In this document: piece by piece, positions 9,347 through 18,748 of the stretch | How positions within the stretch are numbered: position 1 is the first letter of the stretch | Layout of the letters: each line of letters begins with the position of its first letter | Assembly: GCF_014641695.1 (NCBI RefSeq) | Contig: NZ_BMIF01000002.1 | Span: forward strand, 452,850 to 516,849 | Direction: 5' to 3' | Source: Nitratireductor aestuarii | Lineage (GTDB): Bacteria > Pseudomonadota > Alphaproteobacteria > Rhizobiales > Rhizobiaceae | Length of the DNA: 64,000 nucleotides | Made by a program: the position numbers and the translations under genes | The notes under the pieces: generated by a model | What the model saw: the letters and a program-made list of their open reading frames with translations, nothing else | The model's database searches: none | Told to the model about the DNA's origin: nothing

Positions 9347-9523
9347 TTATTCGCCGCTCTCGGGGAGTTCTCCTGCAATTTTCTTGAAGGTTGCTTCAAG
9401 GCCATCACCTACGGTGCTAACCGCACCAATAATCACGACAGCGATGAGCGCAGCGATCAGACCGTATTCGATCGCGGTTGCTCCTGATTCATCCTTGGCA
9501 AAACGTGCAAACAGCTTCGTCAT
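9347..9523 (-). CDS. Flp family type IVb pilin
   Basis: A 58-aa prepilin, the structural subunit of the Tad pilus. The short basic leader (MTKLFARFAKDESG) ends in the processing site before ATAIEYGLIAALIAVVIIGA; the Gly-Ala-x4-Glu-Tyr pattern fits TadV cleavage, with Glu5 of the mature pilin and one hydrophobic helix. It has a good ribosome site (aaggagca). It is the main substrate expected for the neighbouring CpaA peptidase. Confidence 0.93.
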   Translation of the reverse strand: MTKLFARFAKDESGATAIEYGLIAALIAVVIIGAVSTVGDGLEATFKKIAGELPESGE

Positions 9524-9786
9524 AAGACTGCTCCTTAGCTCCGATTTTTAACAGCACTTCCGTGGGCGTTCTGTTGTGCCGTTCGAAAGTAGCCTGACCC
9601 TAGAGCGCAACTCTTGAAAGCTGTTTAATAAACAAGCTTACCTAATCCTTGCTTTGGAAGTTGCGGGTTGCGGTTAATTATTCCTTGCTGGTTGTTTACT
9701 CAATTGGAGGTACCCGCCGGTTCAGCTTTAACATCGGATTCACCTCTACAGCGCATGATGCAAACGGGTATCCGTTGGGGTGACAT

Positions 9787-10206
9787 ATGGCGGGACGTAT
9801 GAAGTTTGGTCTGGCGCTTCTCTGCGCATTCTACGCATCAGCTGCGTTTACAGCTGCAGCATCCGCTGAGGCGATCCATGTCTTTATGAACCAGGCCAAG
9901 ATCGTCAAGCTGCCGAAGCCTGCCGATACGATCGTGATCGGCAATTCCGACATAGCCGACGCAACGGTGCAGGACCCGCAGACTGTGGTGCTGACGGGCA
10001 AGGGTTTCGGTACGACGAACCTCGTGGTGTTTGATACAGACGGCAAGGTGGTACTGGATTCCCAGCTGGCCGTGTCGCGCTCCACAGAGAATTCCGTGCG
10101 CGTTTACAGGCCTGGTCAAGTGCAGACCCTCTCCTGCTCGCCCTATTGCGAAGCGTCCTTTAAGTCCGAAGCCGAAGAGAGATCAGACGCTGAGATGGGT
10201 CGCTGA
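9787..10206 (+). CDS. Pilus assembly protein N-terminal domain protein (CpaC N-domain-like)
   Basis: A 139-aa secreted protein with a signal peptide (AFYASAAFTAAASAEA, cleavage near 29). The mature part contains IHVFMNQAKIVKLPKPADTI, IGNSDIADATVQDP and GFGTTNLVVFD, the motifs of the N-terminal domain of Tad secretin RcpA/CpaC. The secretin pore domain is absent. It probably works with the Tad system, perhaps at the outer membrane, and precedes two TadE-like genes on the same strand. Confidence 0.82.
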   Translation: MAGRMKFGLALLCAFYASAAFTAAASAEAIHVFMNQAKIVKLPKPADTIVIGNSDIADATVQDPQTVVLTGKGFGTTNLVVFDTDGKVVLDSQLAVSRSTENSVRVYRPGQVQTLSCSPYCEASFKSEAEERSDAEMGR

Positions 10207-10227
10207 GGCGGTCTTGCGGGGGGTGAG

Positions 10228-10782
10228 ATGACGGGGCTGCGCTTCGCATTCGGCATGGCAGCATCCTGCTTCAGGAGAAGGCTGCGCGGCTTTGCGGGGG
10301 ATCGTCGCGGTGCTGCGGCGCTGGAGTTTGCGATCCTCGCGCCCATCTTCTTCATGCTGCTTTTCGCCATTCTTGAATGCTGCATCACGTTCGGCGCCCA
10401 GCAGATCCTGACCAACGCAACGGACGATATAGGGCGCGACATGCGTACCGGCCGGATCAGGCCGGAAGGGCTGACGACTGCCGTCCTGCATGACATGTTC
10501 TGCGATCGCATGCCGGCCCTGTTTTCCAGCGGCTGTCCCGGCCTGAAGATCGACGTCCGCAACTTCGACACGTTCGAAAAAGTAGCGGATGAATTCTCCA
10601 AAGGCATCGTGCCGGCAACGTTCCGTGTCGATCTGGGGGGGCCACTCTCCAAGAACATCATGCGGGTCTTCTATGAGTGGCCCGTTATTCTGACGGTTTT
10701 CAACGACCGTGTGGAGGACCCCAAAAGCGGAAAGACCCTGCTGTTCGCCACACAGACCTGGCAGAACGAGCCGTTCGACTGA
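10228..10782 (+). CDS. TadE/TadG-type pseudopilin
   Basis: A 184-aa protein with a basic N-terminus and the TadE motif RRGAAALEFAILAPIFFMLL (about residues 28-47), where the Glu after the cleavage region is conserved. It is probably an inner-membrane minor pseudopilin of the Tad system. Its stop overlaps the start of the next TadE-like gene (TGATG), so the two are translationally coupled. Confidence 0.85.
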   Translation: MTGLRFAFGMAASCFRRRLRGFAGDRRGAAALEFAILAPIFFMLLFAILECCITFGAQQILTNATDDIGRDMRTGRIRPEGLTTAVLHDMFCDRMPALFSSGCPGLKIDVRNFDTFEKVADEFSKGIVPATFRVDLGGPLSKNIMRVFYEWPVILTVFNDRVEDPKSGKTLLFATQTWQNEPFD

Positions 10783-11372
10783 TGCGCCGGCTTGTGAGAT
10801 CAGCAAGGGCATTCCTTCGCCGCACACAGGGCGTGGCGGCGGTTGAATTCGCGCTGCTGGCGCCGCTGATGATTGCCCTGTTCATTTTGACGATGGAATT
10901 CGCGCAGGCGATCGATACCAGCCGCAAGGTCGCTCGCATGACCGTGCAGATCGGCGATCTGATCACCCAGCAACCGGACATGACGCCTACAACGCTGCAG
11001 TCGATCGTCAAGATCGCTGAAGCGACGATACAACCCTACAAGCGCAGCACTGCAGCGGTCCGTGTCACGGCGATCGACATCACCACGGGTTCAGCGCCGC
11101 AGCCGAAGGTCGCATGGTCAAAGTGCTACTACGACTGCGCCGCACTGCCTTCTGCCACGAAGGGTGCGACGGTGACGCTCAGCAACGACCTCAAGATCCC
11201 CGGCATGTATCTGATCCGTGTGGAAACGAGGCTTGCCTATCGGCCTATGGTCGCGTGGTCAGAGGGAGCGAAGCAGGTGCTGGGGCTCTTCTCCCTGGAC
11301 AATATCATGATGGGCGACCGCTACGACCAGCATCCGCGCGTGAGCACGAAGATTCCCTGTAACAACTGCTGA
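10782..11372 (+). CDS. TadE/TadG-type pseudopilin
   Basis: A 196-aa second TadE-like protein: the TQGVAAVEFALLAPLMIALF motif near residues 16-35 is followed by a periplasmic domain with Cys pairs (KCYYDC, CNNC at the end). The frame is open from 10677, but the ATG at 10782 overlaps the previous stop and gives the normal short basic N-terminus, so it is chosen. It forms a heteromer-like pair with the gene before it. Confidence 0.85.
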   Translation: MRRLVRSARAFLRRTQGVAAVEFALLAPLMIALFILTMEFAQAIDTSRKVARMTVQIGDLITQQPDMTPTTLQSIVKIAEATIQPYKRSTAAVRVTAIDITTGSAPQPKVAWSKCYYDCAALPSATKGATVTLSNDLKIPGMYLIRVETRLAYRPMVAWSEGAKQVLGLFSLDNIMMGDRYDQHPRVSTKIPCNNC

Positions 11373-11393
11373 GATCGTGTGGGGTGTTAGAGG

Positions 11394-11945
11394 CTAGTCG
11401 AACACTTCGCCGGGATAGACGCCCCAGATCATGCCCTGCTCGATCCAGCCTTCGTGGGTGCCAAAGCGCATCAGGCACCATGCGCCGTCACATTCCTTCA
11501 CCTGGCCAGTCACGCCTGGCTCCACGTTGGCGATACGGCGCGCATTGATGTCGCGAGACGCCACGACCGGGAGCGTTGTTTCCTTGCCCTGGAGCCAGGG
11601 CGAGACGATTGCCGTGCGGGTGCCGGAAAGAAGCGCCTGGTTGACCCAGCCTTCGGTGCCATCGACGTCGCGAATGCGCCGCCAGTTGTCGAACTCCTGG
11701 ATGATCTCCACCGGCAAACCTGCCTTGAGGTACATCCAGTCGACCGCATAGCTCGTGCCCGGCCCGACGCGGAGGTTAACCCTTGCCGATTTCAGGCTGA
11801 CAAAGCGAGGGATCGGCAGGCCGCTGGAGCCCACCTTGACGGAGGCGCTTCCCTCCTCCGACTGGGCCATTGCTGGTGCTGAAGACAGGCCAATTGCGAC
11901 AACGAGAATCGACAGGAACCCACAAAATACATCACGACGCCGCAT
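11394..11945 (-). CDS. Secreted protein with two bacterial SH3 domains
   Basis: A 183-aa protein with a signal peptide (LSILVVAIGLSSAPAMAQ). Two SH3b repeats follow: ARVNLRVGPGTSYAVDWMYL... and INARRIANVEPGVTGQV..., typical of the SH3_4 family in Rhizobiales. It probably binds the cell wall in the periplasm. A strong ribosome site (aggagtaag) precedes the ATG. Confidence 0.85.
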   Translation of the reverse strand: MRRRDVFCGFLSILVVAIGLSSAPAMAQSEEGSASVKVGSSGLPIPRFVSLKSARVNLRVGPGTSYAVDWMYLKAGLPVEIIQEFDNWRRIRDVDGTEGWVNQALLSGTRTAIVSPWLQGKETTLPVVASRDINARRIANVEPGVTGQVKECDGAWCLMRFGTHEGWIEQGMIWGVYPGEVFD

Positions 11946-12159
11946 TTCTTACTCCTGGAGCGGGGATGCCGCGCTGCCAGTATGCCTGCCGGCATCTTCA
12001 GTGCTGCGCCCCACGCAAAAAAATCGATGGCCTTTTCCTTTGTCTTGACTGCGCTTGCTTGCTAGACATCATCGCCTTCTGGCGACACAGGACCGGCTCC
12101 GCCTTGCAGTATTTACGGTCTTGGTTAAAGAGGTCTGAAGGAAAAGGGGTTGAGCTTTC

Positions 12160-13161
12160 ATGTCAGGTCGCAAAAAGCCGCTGGTCGTCATCACTCGCAA
12201 GCTCCCGGATCAGGTCGAGACGCGCATGCGCGAGCTGTTCGATGCGCGTCTGAACATCGACGATCAGCCGATGTCGCAGCCTGAGCTGGTTGCCACCGTC
12301 AAGGAGGCCGAGGTTCTCGTTCCCACCATCACCGACCGAATCGATGCTGCCCTGATCGAGCAGGCAGGACCTCAGTTCAAGCTGATCGCGAACTACGGCA
12401 ATGGCGTGGAACACATCGATGTTGCCGCGGCCGCTGCCAAGGGGATCGTCGTTACCAATACGCCCAACGTGCTCAACGAAGATACGGCCGACATGACCAT
12501 GGCGCTGATGCTGGCCGCACCGCGCCGTCTCGTGGAGGGCGCTGAAATGCTGCGCCGGGGCGAGAAATGGGCCGGCTGGTCACCGACCTGGATGCTTGGT
12601 CGCCGCGTCTGGGGCAAGCGTCTCGGCATCGTCGGCATGGGCCGAATCGGCACCGCTCTGGCACGCCGCGCGAAGGCCTTCGGCATGTCGATCCACTACC
12701 ACAACCGCCGCCGCGTGGCGCCGATGATCGAGGACGAGCTGGAGGCAACCTATTGGGACAGCCTCGACCAGATGCTCGCCCGCATGGACGTTATCTCGGT
12801 GCACTGTCCGTCGACGCCCGCGACCTATCATCTGTTGTCTGCTCGGCGTCTCGCCCTGATGCAGCCGACCTCCTATCTCGTGAACACGGCGCGCGGCGAT
12901 ATCGTCGATGAAGAGGCGCTGATTCAGCTGATCGAGGATGGCAAGATCGCCGGCGCGGGTCTCGATGTGTTCGAATATGAGCCCGCCATCAACAAGCGGC
13001 TCGTCAAGCTTGCGGAAAAGGGCAAGGTCGTGCTGCTGCCGCACATGGGCTCGGCCACAATCGAAGGCCGCATCGACATGGGCGAGAAGGTGATCATCAA
13101 CATCCGCACCTTCTTCGACGGCCATCGTCCGCCAGACCGGGTGATTCCCCGCAAGGTGTAA
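12160..13161 (+). CDS. 2-hydroxyacid dehydrogenase (glyoxylate/hydroxypyruvate reductase type)
   Basis: NAD(P)H-dependent reductase of 2-oxoacids, 333 aa. The Rossmann motif is GIVGMGRIGTALARRAKAFG (about residues 153-172). The catalytic residues are visible: Arg in NTARGDIVDE, Glu in GLDVFEYEP, His in LPHMGSA. The close match to glyoxylate/hydroxypyruvate reductases of Rhizobiales suggests D-glycerate metabolism, but substrate choice is inference. Confidence 0.88.
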   Translation: MSGRKKPLVVITRKLPDQVETRMRELFDARLNIDDQPMSQPELVATVKEAEVLVPTITDRIDAALIEQAGPQFKLIANYGNGVEHIDVAAAAAKGIVVTNTPNVLNEDTADMTMALMLAAPRRLVEGAEMLRRGEKWAGWSPTWMLGRRVWGKRLGIVGMGRIGTALARRAKAFGMSIHYHNRRRVAPMIEDELEATYWDSLDQMLARMDVISVHCPSTPATYHLLSARRLALMQPTSYLVNTARGDIVDEEALIQLIEDGKIAGAGLDVFEYEPAINKRLVKLAEKGKVVLLPHMGSATIEGRIDMGEKVIINIRTFFDGHRPPDRVIPRKV

Positions 13162-13187
13162 AGCTCAGGCTGAAGCTGGGGCAGGGC

Positions 13188-13985
13188 CTATCCCTGCTTC
13201 ACCTTCCTGCGCCGGTAGATGATCGTATCGAATCGCGCGGCCAACCCGTCATAGAGCAGAAGGCGACCAACCAGAGGCTCGCCGATTCCCGTGATGAGCT
13301 TGATGGCTTCCATGGCCTCAAGCGTGCCGATGACGCCCACCAGTGCGCCGATGATTCCCGCCTCGGCACAGCTCGGCACCAGCCCTTCCGGTGGAGGCTC
13401 GGGAAAGAGATCACGGTAGGTCGGGTTTTGCCGTCCCTCGGAATCAGCCTCGTAAGGCTTCAACACTGTCACCGATCCGTCGAATCGACCTACGGCAGCA
13501 GTCACCAGAGGTACGCGAGCAGATTCGCAGGCATCCGCCAGCATGTAGCGGGCGGCAAAGTTGTCGGAACCGTCGACCACGAGGTCATACCGAGAGATCA
13601 GCTCCAACGCATTCTGCCCGTTCATCCGGATTGGAAGGCGTTCGACCCCAACGTTCGGGTTGAGTCGCACGATCGATTCGGCTGCGCTTTCGACCTTCGG
13701 CTGGCCCACCGACTCGGTCGAATGGATTACCTGCCGCTGGAGATTGGAGAGTGATACCGTGTCGTCGTCAACGATGCCGAGCGTGCCGACGCCTGCAGCT
13801 GCCAGATACTGCAGGACGGGCGTGCCGAGGCCACCCGCACCAAGCACCAGAACACGCGCGCGCTTCAGCTTCTGCTGGCCGGCTCCGCCCACTTCAGGAA
13901 GCAGGATGTGGCGGGAGTAGCGCTCGAGTTCCTGGTCGGTGAGTGGCGTGACGGTCAAGGCGATTTCCTCCCGCGGCTCGATCAC
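13188..13985 (-). CDS. moeB: MoeB/ThiF-type adenylyltransferase
   Basis: Adenylates the C-terminus of a ubiquitin-like sulfur carrier (MoaD or ThiS). The 265-aa protein has the ATP motif GAGGLGTPVLQYLAAAGVG, the R/K-bearing NLQRQVIHS segment, DGSDNFAARYMLAD, and the SCAEAGI catalytic-Cys region. It lacks the rhodanese domain and the Zn CxxC pairs. The GTG start overlaps the recF stop by 4 bp, so it is the last gene of the dnaN-recF-moeB run. Confidence 0.88.
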   Translation of the reverse strand: MIEPREEIALTVTPLTDQELERYSRHILLPEVGGAGQQKLKRARVLVLGAGGLGTPVLQYLAAAGVGTLGIVDDDTVSLSNLQRQVIHSTESVGQPKVESAAESIVRLNPNVGVERLPIRMNGQNALELISRYDLVVDGSDNFAARYMLADACESARVPLVTAAVGRFDGSVTVLKPYEADSEGRQNPTYRDLFPEPPPEGLVPSCAEAGIIGALVGVIGTLEAMEAIKLITGIGEPLVGRLLLYDGLAARFDTIIYRRRKVKQG

Positions 13986-15142
13986 GCTTCCGTAATGCTG
14001 CCGCCTGAAACTTTCAGGAACTTAGCTCTGCCTACGAGGCTCGAGAAAAGCAATGGCTCGGTTCCGGTCATGAAAGACTGGCAGTTCAGCTCCTCAAGGA
14101 TCTCGAAGAGCGCAGCGCGCCGGTCCGCATCGAAATGGGCCGAGATCTCGTCGAGGAGCAGGATGGGTGCTGATCCCGAAAGCTCTGATGTAAGCCTTGC
14201 ATGCGCAAGCACAAGGCCAAGCAGCAGAGCCTTTTGTTCTCCGGTCGAGCAGCTTGCGGCCGGCATTGCCTTCGGCTTGTGCCAGACCAGCATGTCGGCG
14301 AGGTGCGGGCCTTCCAGTGTGCGGCCGGCCGCGCGATCACGGCCCCGTTCGGTGTTGAGCCGCAGACGGAATTCCTCCTCCACCTCCACAGCCGGACGGC
14401 CATCGAGAATGCCTTCCACGAAACCGGAGAGTGCCAGCTCAGCCTTGGGGAAGGCACCTTCGGGCAGGCGCTCGAACATGGAGGTGAGAAGCCGCAGCAT
14501 CTCAGCCCTGGCGGCGGCGATCGCCACGCCTGTTTCGGCCATCTGCACTTCGATCGCGTCGAACCAGGCGTCGTTGCGGATGTCGTCGGCGAAGAGCCGG
14601 TTGCGCGCACGCATGGATTTTTCATAATCCAGCGTCCGCCGGCCATGGGCCGGGTCGATGGCGAGAACCATGCGGTCGAGGAAGCGCCGGCGCTCCGAGG
14701 AAGGGCCTGTGAAGAGCGAATCCATCGACGGGGTGACCCAGATAACGCGGAGCCAGTCGAGCAACGCCTCGGTGTTCTTCGCCGGCTCGCCATTGATGCG
14801 CACGCGGCGACCTTCCGGAGAGCCGTTCGTACCGGTGCCGATGCGGCAGTCGCCAAAGGGACCTTCAAGCTCGGCGTGGATCACAAAGCCGTCGGGCGCG
14901 CTCAGCTTTGCCACTTCATCAAGCTTGGCGCGGCGCAGTCCGCGGCCGGGCGACAGGAATGAGACGGCTTCAAGCAGGTTGGTTTTGCCCGCACCATTTT
15001 GCCCCGTGAGCACGATCGCTCCGGGCTGCAGCGGCAGGGAGAGGCTGCTGTAGTTGCGGAAATTGGTCAGCGTCAGCTTGCTGACATAGACCTGAGCCGG
15101 CTTGTCAGCCGGCCCCAAGGCTTCATTCGTTTGCGTGGTCAC
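13982..15142 (-). CDS. recF: DNA replication/repair protein RecF
   Basis: SMC-like ATPase that helps RecR load RecA at gaps. The 386-aa protein has Walker A GQNGAGKTNLLEAV near residue 48, the ABC-like signature region (STGEQKALLLGLVLAHA), and the Walker B LLLDEISAHFD. The GTG start overlaps the dnaN stop by 4 bp, and its stop overlaps moeB by 4 bp. Confidence 0.95.
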   Translation of the reverse strand: MTTQTNEALGPADKPAQVYVSKLTLTNFRNYSSLSLPLQPGAIVLTGQNGAGKTNLLEAVSFLSPGRGLRRAKLDEVAKLSAPDGFVIHAELEGPFGDCRIGTGTNGSPEGRRVRINGEPAKNTEALLDWLRVIWVTPSMDSLFTGPSSERRRFLDRMVLAIDPAHGRRTLDYEKSMRARNRLFADDIRNDAWFDAIEVQMAETGVAIAAARAEMLRLLTSMFERLPEGAFPKAELALSGFVEGILDGRPAVEVEEEFRLRLNTERGRDRAAGRTLEGPHLADMLVWHKPKAMPAASCSTGEQKALLLGLVLAHARLTSELSGSAPILLLDEISAHFDADRRAALFEILEELNCQSFMTGTEPLLFSSLVGRAKFLKVSGGSITEA

Positions 15143-16257
15143 ACTCGCATCGGCATCAAAACGTAGAGCACGCGCTCATCGGCCGTATCCTGGATCAGGG
15201 TCGGCGATCCGGCATCCGCAAACAGGAAGCGGGCATCGTTGCCCGAAAGCTGTCCGGCGACATCCAGCAGGTAGCGCGCGTTGAAACCGACCTCAATGGG
15301 CTCGGCTTCGTAGGAGGCCGGCAGCTCGTCGGTCGCACTGCCCGAATCCGGGTTGTTGACGGCGAGCGTGACGTGACCATCGCCGATGGAAAGTTTTACC
15401 GCCCTGCCACGCTCGGTGGAAACGGTGGAGACGCGATCCACGGCAGCAGAGAAGCTCTGGCGGTCGATCACCAGTTCCTTGTCGTTGCCGGTCGGGATGA
15501 CGCGCTGGTAGTCCGGGAAGGTGCCGTCGATCAGCTTGGAGGTCAGCACAACGGTGCCGATCTGCAGGCGGATTTTGGTGTCGGAGAGCTGCACCTGGAC
15601 GGTGACATCCGGCTCGTCGAGCAGCTTCTGCAGCTCGCCAACGGTCTTGCGCGGGATGATGATGCCAGGCATGCCTTCCGAGCCAGACGGCGCCTCGATC
15701 TCGGCGCGGGCCAGACGATGGCCGTCCGTCGCCACGGCACGGAGCATCAGCTTGCTGCCGACCTCGATCGTGTGGAGGAAAATACCGTTCAGGTAGTAGC
15801 GGGTTTCTTCAGTTGAGATCGCGAACTGGGTCCGGTTGATCAGGAGCTTCAGGTCTTCCGCCTGGATGCTGAAGGTGTGGCTGAACTGACCGGCGGAAAG
15901 TTCAGGAAAATCCGTCTGCGGCAGGCACTGCAGGCGGAAAGTGGAGCGGCCAGCGACGACGGACATGGAGTTGCCGCTGTCGTCTGTCTTCAGCATCACT
16001 TCAGCGCCGTCAGGCAGCTTGCGCACGATGTCGTAGAGAAGGTGAGCCGGAACGGTGGTGCCGCCGCCCTGCTCGATGCTTGCCGGTGCGGCTTCCGTCA
16101 TTTCCAGATCGAGATCGGTCGCCTTCATTTCGAGATTGCCGCCTTCGGTGGTCAGCAGCACGTTCGAAAGGATCGGAATCGTGTTCCGACGTTCCACCAC
16201 GCGGTGCACGTGGCCGAGTGACTTCAAAAGATTGGAGCGTTCCAGAATTACACGCAT
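15139..16257 (-). CDS. dnaN: DNA polymerase III beta sliding clamp
   Basis: A 372-aa clamp with three repeated domains. Starts MRVILERSNLLKSLGHVHRVVERRNTIP, and ends with the conserved YVLMPMRV, the family C-terminus that lines the peptide-binding pocket. It lies 205 bp downstream of dnaA, separated by two hairpins, and is coupled to recF. Confidence 0.97.
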   Translation of the reverse strand: MRVILERSNLLKSLGHVHRVVERRNTIPILSNVLLTTEGGNLEMKATDLDLEMTEAAPASIEQGGGTTVPAHLLYDIVRKLPDGAEVMLKTDDSGNSMSVVAGRSTFRLQCLPQTDFPELSAGQFSHTFSIQAEDLKLLINRTQFAISTEETRYYLNGIFLHTIEVGSKLMLRAVATDGHRLARAEIEAPSGSEGMPGIIIPRKTVGELQKLLDEPDVTVQVQLSDTKIRLQIGTVVLTSKLIDGTFPDYQRVIPTGNDKELVIDRQSFSAAVDRVSTVSTERGRAVKLSIGDGHVTLAVNNPDSGSATDELPASYEAEPIEVGFNARYLLDVAGQLSGNDARFLFADAGSPTLIQDTADERVLYVLMPMRV

Positions 16258-16287
16258 GACTGCAGAATCTCGCCTGGATTAGAACAA

Positions 16288-16309
16288 GAAGGGTGCCGCA
16301 GCACCCTTC
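16288..16309 (-). terminator. Hairpin 31 bp upstream of dnaN
   Basis: Perfect 9-bp stem (gaagggtgc / gcacccttc) with a 4-nt loop. In dnaN direction it is followed by ttgttct. It could be an attenuator or terminator that uncouples dnaN from dnaA readthrough, or part of the dnaN leader. Confidence 0.5.
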
Positions 16310-16417
16310 CACGCGGCCTTAAAGCCAAGTTTTCGCAAACTGCCGGTAAATAGGCAAAAACGCAAGCCCGCGACCATGGAAGCCGCCATTTTACACGGAA
16401 ATGCGCGCGTTCGCAGA

Positions 16418-16448
16418 GCAATTCCTGCGTAATGGCTGCAGGAATTGC
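16418..16448. terminator. Hairpin just after dnaA
   Basis: Perfect 11-bp inverted repeat (gcaattcctgc / gcaggaattgc) with a 9-nt loop, 14 bp after the dnaA stop. No long U-run follows, so it may be RNA-stabilising rather than a strict intrinsic terminator. Confidence 0.5.
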
Positions 16449-16461
16449 TAAGCCGATAAGT

Positions 16462-17988
16462 TTAGGCTTGGTCGCTGATCAGCCGCTTCAGGAGCTCGAT
16501 CTCCTGGGCGAGCTGGCGGTCTTCACCAAACAGTCCCTCAATCTTGCGAACAGCGTGAAGAACGGTGGTGTGATCGCGTCCGCCGAAACGACGGCCGATT
16601 TCCGGAAGCGAGCGCGGCGTCATGACCTTGGCCAGGTACATGGCGACCTGGCGCGGCTTGACGATCGTGCGCGTGCGGCGGTTCGACAGGAGCTCCGTCT
16701 TCGACACGTTGTAGTGGCGGGCGACGATGCGCTGGATGTCCTCGATGCGGACCCGGCGCGGCTCGCCGGTGCGGGAGACCGGTCCGAGAATCTCGTCGAT
16801 CCGATCGAGCGTGATTTCCTGCTCGAAGGAGTGACGGAACACCAGCTGGTTGAAGGCGCCTTCGAGGTCACGTCCGCTGCCGGTGATCGTGCTTGCCACG
16901 TGCTCCAGAACATCGTCCGGAATGGAAAGCGACGGGTCGTCAACCTGCGCCAGCTCAAGCCGCTGTTTCAGCATGACGAGGCGCATCTCGAAGTCGGGCG
17001 CGCCGATTTCAAGGGAGACGCCGCCGTTGAGGCGCGACTTGACGCGAGGCTCCAGCGATTCCAGTTCGGAAACCGGGCGGTCGGCTGCAACCACCACCTG
17101 GCGGGCGCTGTCGAGCAGCAGGTTCAGGAGATGGCAGAACTCGTTCTGGATCGACTTGCCCTGCAGGAACTGCAGGTCGTCGATGATCAGAAGGTCGATG
17201 TCACGCAGCTGTTCCTTCAGCGTCAGGGCATTGTTGTCCCGAATCGCGGTGGCGAAGCGCCACATGAAGTACTCGGCCGTAAGGTAAACCACGCGGGACT
17301 GCGGACGCGTCTTGAGCGATGCGGCAGCGATTGCCTGCAGGAGGTGAGTCTTGCCGAGGCCAACGGAGGCATGAAGGAAGAGCGGGTTGAACCGCACTGC
17401 TCCACCCGGAGCCGATTCCGCGACCGTGCGAGCGGCTGCACAGGCGACTCGGTTGGAAGATCCCTCAACGAACGACTCGAACGTGTAGCGGCTGTCGAGA
17501 GGAGAACCGAGAACGTTGGGGCGAGTCGTGATGTCCTGGCGTGGCGGGGGCGGCGTCTGGCCACGCACGTTAACGGCTGCAGTGCCCGAGGACAGGCTTG
17601 CCGCAGACGGAAGAACCGGCTTGCGAACCACAGGAGCCTTGGGCTCGGCGCGGGCAACAACGTTGCGCGTTGCGGTGCGCACGACAACTTCCACCTTGAG
17701 AACGGAGGCGTCTTCGGCCTGCCAGAGCTCGGTGATCAGGTCGAGGTAGTGTCCGTTGATCCAGGCGCGCAGGAATGCGGTGGGTACGGAAATGCGGACC
17801 AGGCCCTTGGAAGCTTCAGCCAGCTTCATGCGGCCGAACCAGCTGGAATAGACCTCGGTGCCCAGTCGGGCCTTCAGTTGTGCACGCACCCTCTCAAAGG
17901 TGGCGGAGGCTAGATCGCACTCCGCGTCAGGCGTGGCATCCGTAGATGAATACCCGCTGTCAATGTCCCTCTCAACGCCGCTCTGCAT
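16462..17988 (-). CDS. dnaA: Chromosomal replication initiator DnaA
   Basis: ATP-dependent origin-binding initiator, 508 aa from the ATG at 17988, which has a good aggg/gagg ribosome site; the frame is open to 18036. The N-terminal domain I is followed by a proline/alanine-rich linker, then Walker [13 protein letters not shown], Walker [14 protein letters not shown], and the sensor motifs. The C-terminal DNA-binding helix-turn-helix ends with [16 protein letters not shown], the DnaA signature. A DnaA box and a GANTC cluster lie upstream. Confidence 0.96.
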   Translation of the reverse strand: MQSGVERDIDSGYSSTDATPDAECDLASATFERVRAQLKARLGTEVYSSWFGRMKLAEASKGLVRISVPTAFLRAWINGHYLDLITELWQAEDASVLKVEVVVRTATRNVVARAEPKAPVVRKPVLPSAASLSSGTAAVNVRGQTPPPPRQDITTRPNVLGSPLDSRYTFESFVEGSSNRVACAAARTVAESAPGGAVRFNPLFLHASVGLGKTHLLQAIAAASLKTRPQSRVVYLTAEYFMWRFATAIRDNNALTLKEQLRDIDLLIIDDLQFLQGKSIQNEFCHLLNLLLDSARQVVVAADRPVSELESLEPRVKSRLNGGVSLEIGAPDFEMRLVMLKQRLELAQVDDPSLSIPDDVLEHVASTITGSGRDLEGAFNQLVFRHSFEQEITLDRIDEILGPVSRTGEPRRVRIEDIQRIVARHYNVSKTELLSNRRTRTIVKPRQVAMYLAKVMTPRSLPEIGRRFGGRDHTTVLHAVRKIEGLFGEDRQLAQEIELLKRLISDQA

Positions 17989-18335
17989 CCTCGTCGTCCC
18001 TGTAAAAAATGTTCTTGTTATAAACGGGCGCGTCAACCGACACGCAAATTACTAAAGGGGTTTCGCCCGTCCCGGTACTCACACTCGCTCAGGTCCTTTC
18101 GTGGCACTCAGTATTTCCTTCCGGCCAGACCCTCATCCAACCAGACGGGTACTCCTTACAAAGCTCAAGAGATCAACTCTCCATCTTACCCATACGCAAA
18201 ACGATGCCCTGCAGTGGCGGGGCCACGCATCTTATCGCCCTGTGTTGACTAAATCTTCTCAGGCTCGCTGGCCTTTGCTGAAGGTGAGAAGACCTTACCG
18301 AAAACCTCCCGCAAAGAGCAAGTCCGGGGGATAGT

Positions 18336-18533
18336 GAATCTTTCCTCTTGCCAACGAGAATCGGTGCTAAAAGGTCGCGGGCAAATCAGCGGTTTTGCGT
18401 TAAGCCATTTTGATTCAATACGGATTCTTTCAGGCCTCGGCAAAAGTCGTGGAGGAAGAAAAATTTGAAAAAAATTGCTTGACTTCATTGGGCGGAATGG
18501 ACCCCGCTGAGTCCTTGTTCAACCTGTGGATAA
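18336..18533 (-). promoter_or_regulatory. dnaA upstream region: GANTC cluster and a consensus DnaA box
   Basis: The 713-bp gap between dnaA and rpsT holds five GANTC sites within 178 bp, at 18336, 18358, 18412, 18423 and 18509 (about 0.7 expected by chance), then a perfect DnaA box (tgtggataa, TTATCCACA on the minus strand) at 18525-18533. An A-rich run lies at 18456-18476. GANTC is the target of CcrM methylation, which times dnaA expression in Caulobacter. Sites here suggest methylation- and DnaA-linked control; function was not shown. With one box only, this need not be oriC. Confidence 0.6.
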
Positions 18534-18693
18534 ACTTCTCTAAGACCCTGATTATGTTGTGATATCGTCAGCGGGCATGGGTTTTCCGCAGGTGTCCGCG
18601 CGGGGCATTGCCGCACCTAAAAATCATATGCCGGCAAATGACAAAACCATGCCCTATGTGAGGCGCGTGAGCGTAACAATTTGGCGCAAAAGA

Positions 18694-18719
18694 AAACCCG
18701 GCCACAAGGACCGGGTTTT
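18694..18719 (-). terminator. rpsT terminator
   Basis: Perfect 9-bp inverted repeat aaaacccgg / ccgggtttt around a 8-nt loop, 30 bp after the rpsT stop, with T's following in the rpsT direction. Confidence 0.85.
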
Positions 18720-18748
18720 CAAAAAATCAAAGCTGGAACTGACGCTTG

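Noticed and set aside
16432..17913. 493-codon plus-strand open frame opposite dnaA
   Set aside because: It is a shadow of the high-GC dnaA coding sequence with no ribosome site or family motif.
18037..18748. Chromosome origin oriC upstream of dnaA
   Set aside because: Only one perfect DnaA box was found and Rhizobiales origins usually lie elsewhere, near hemE; kept as a regulatory region only.
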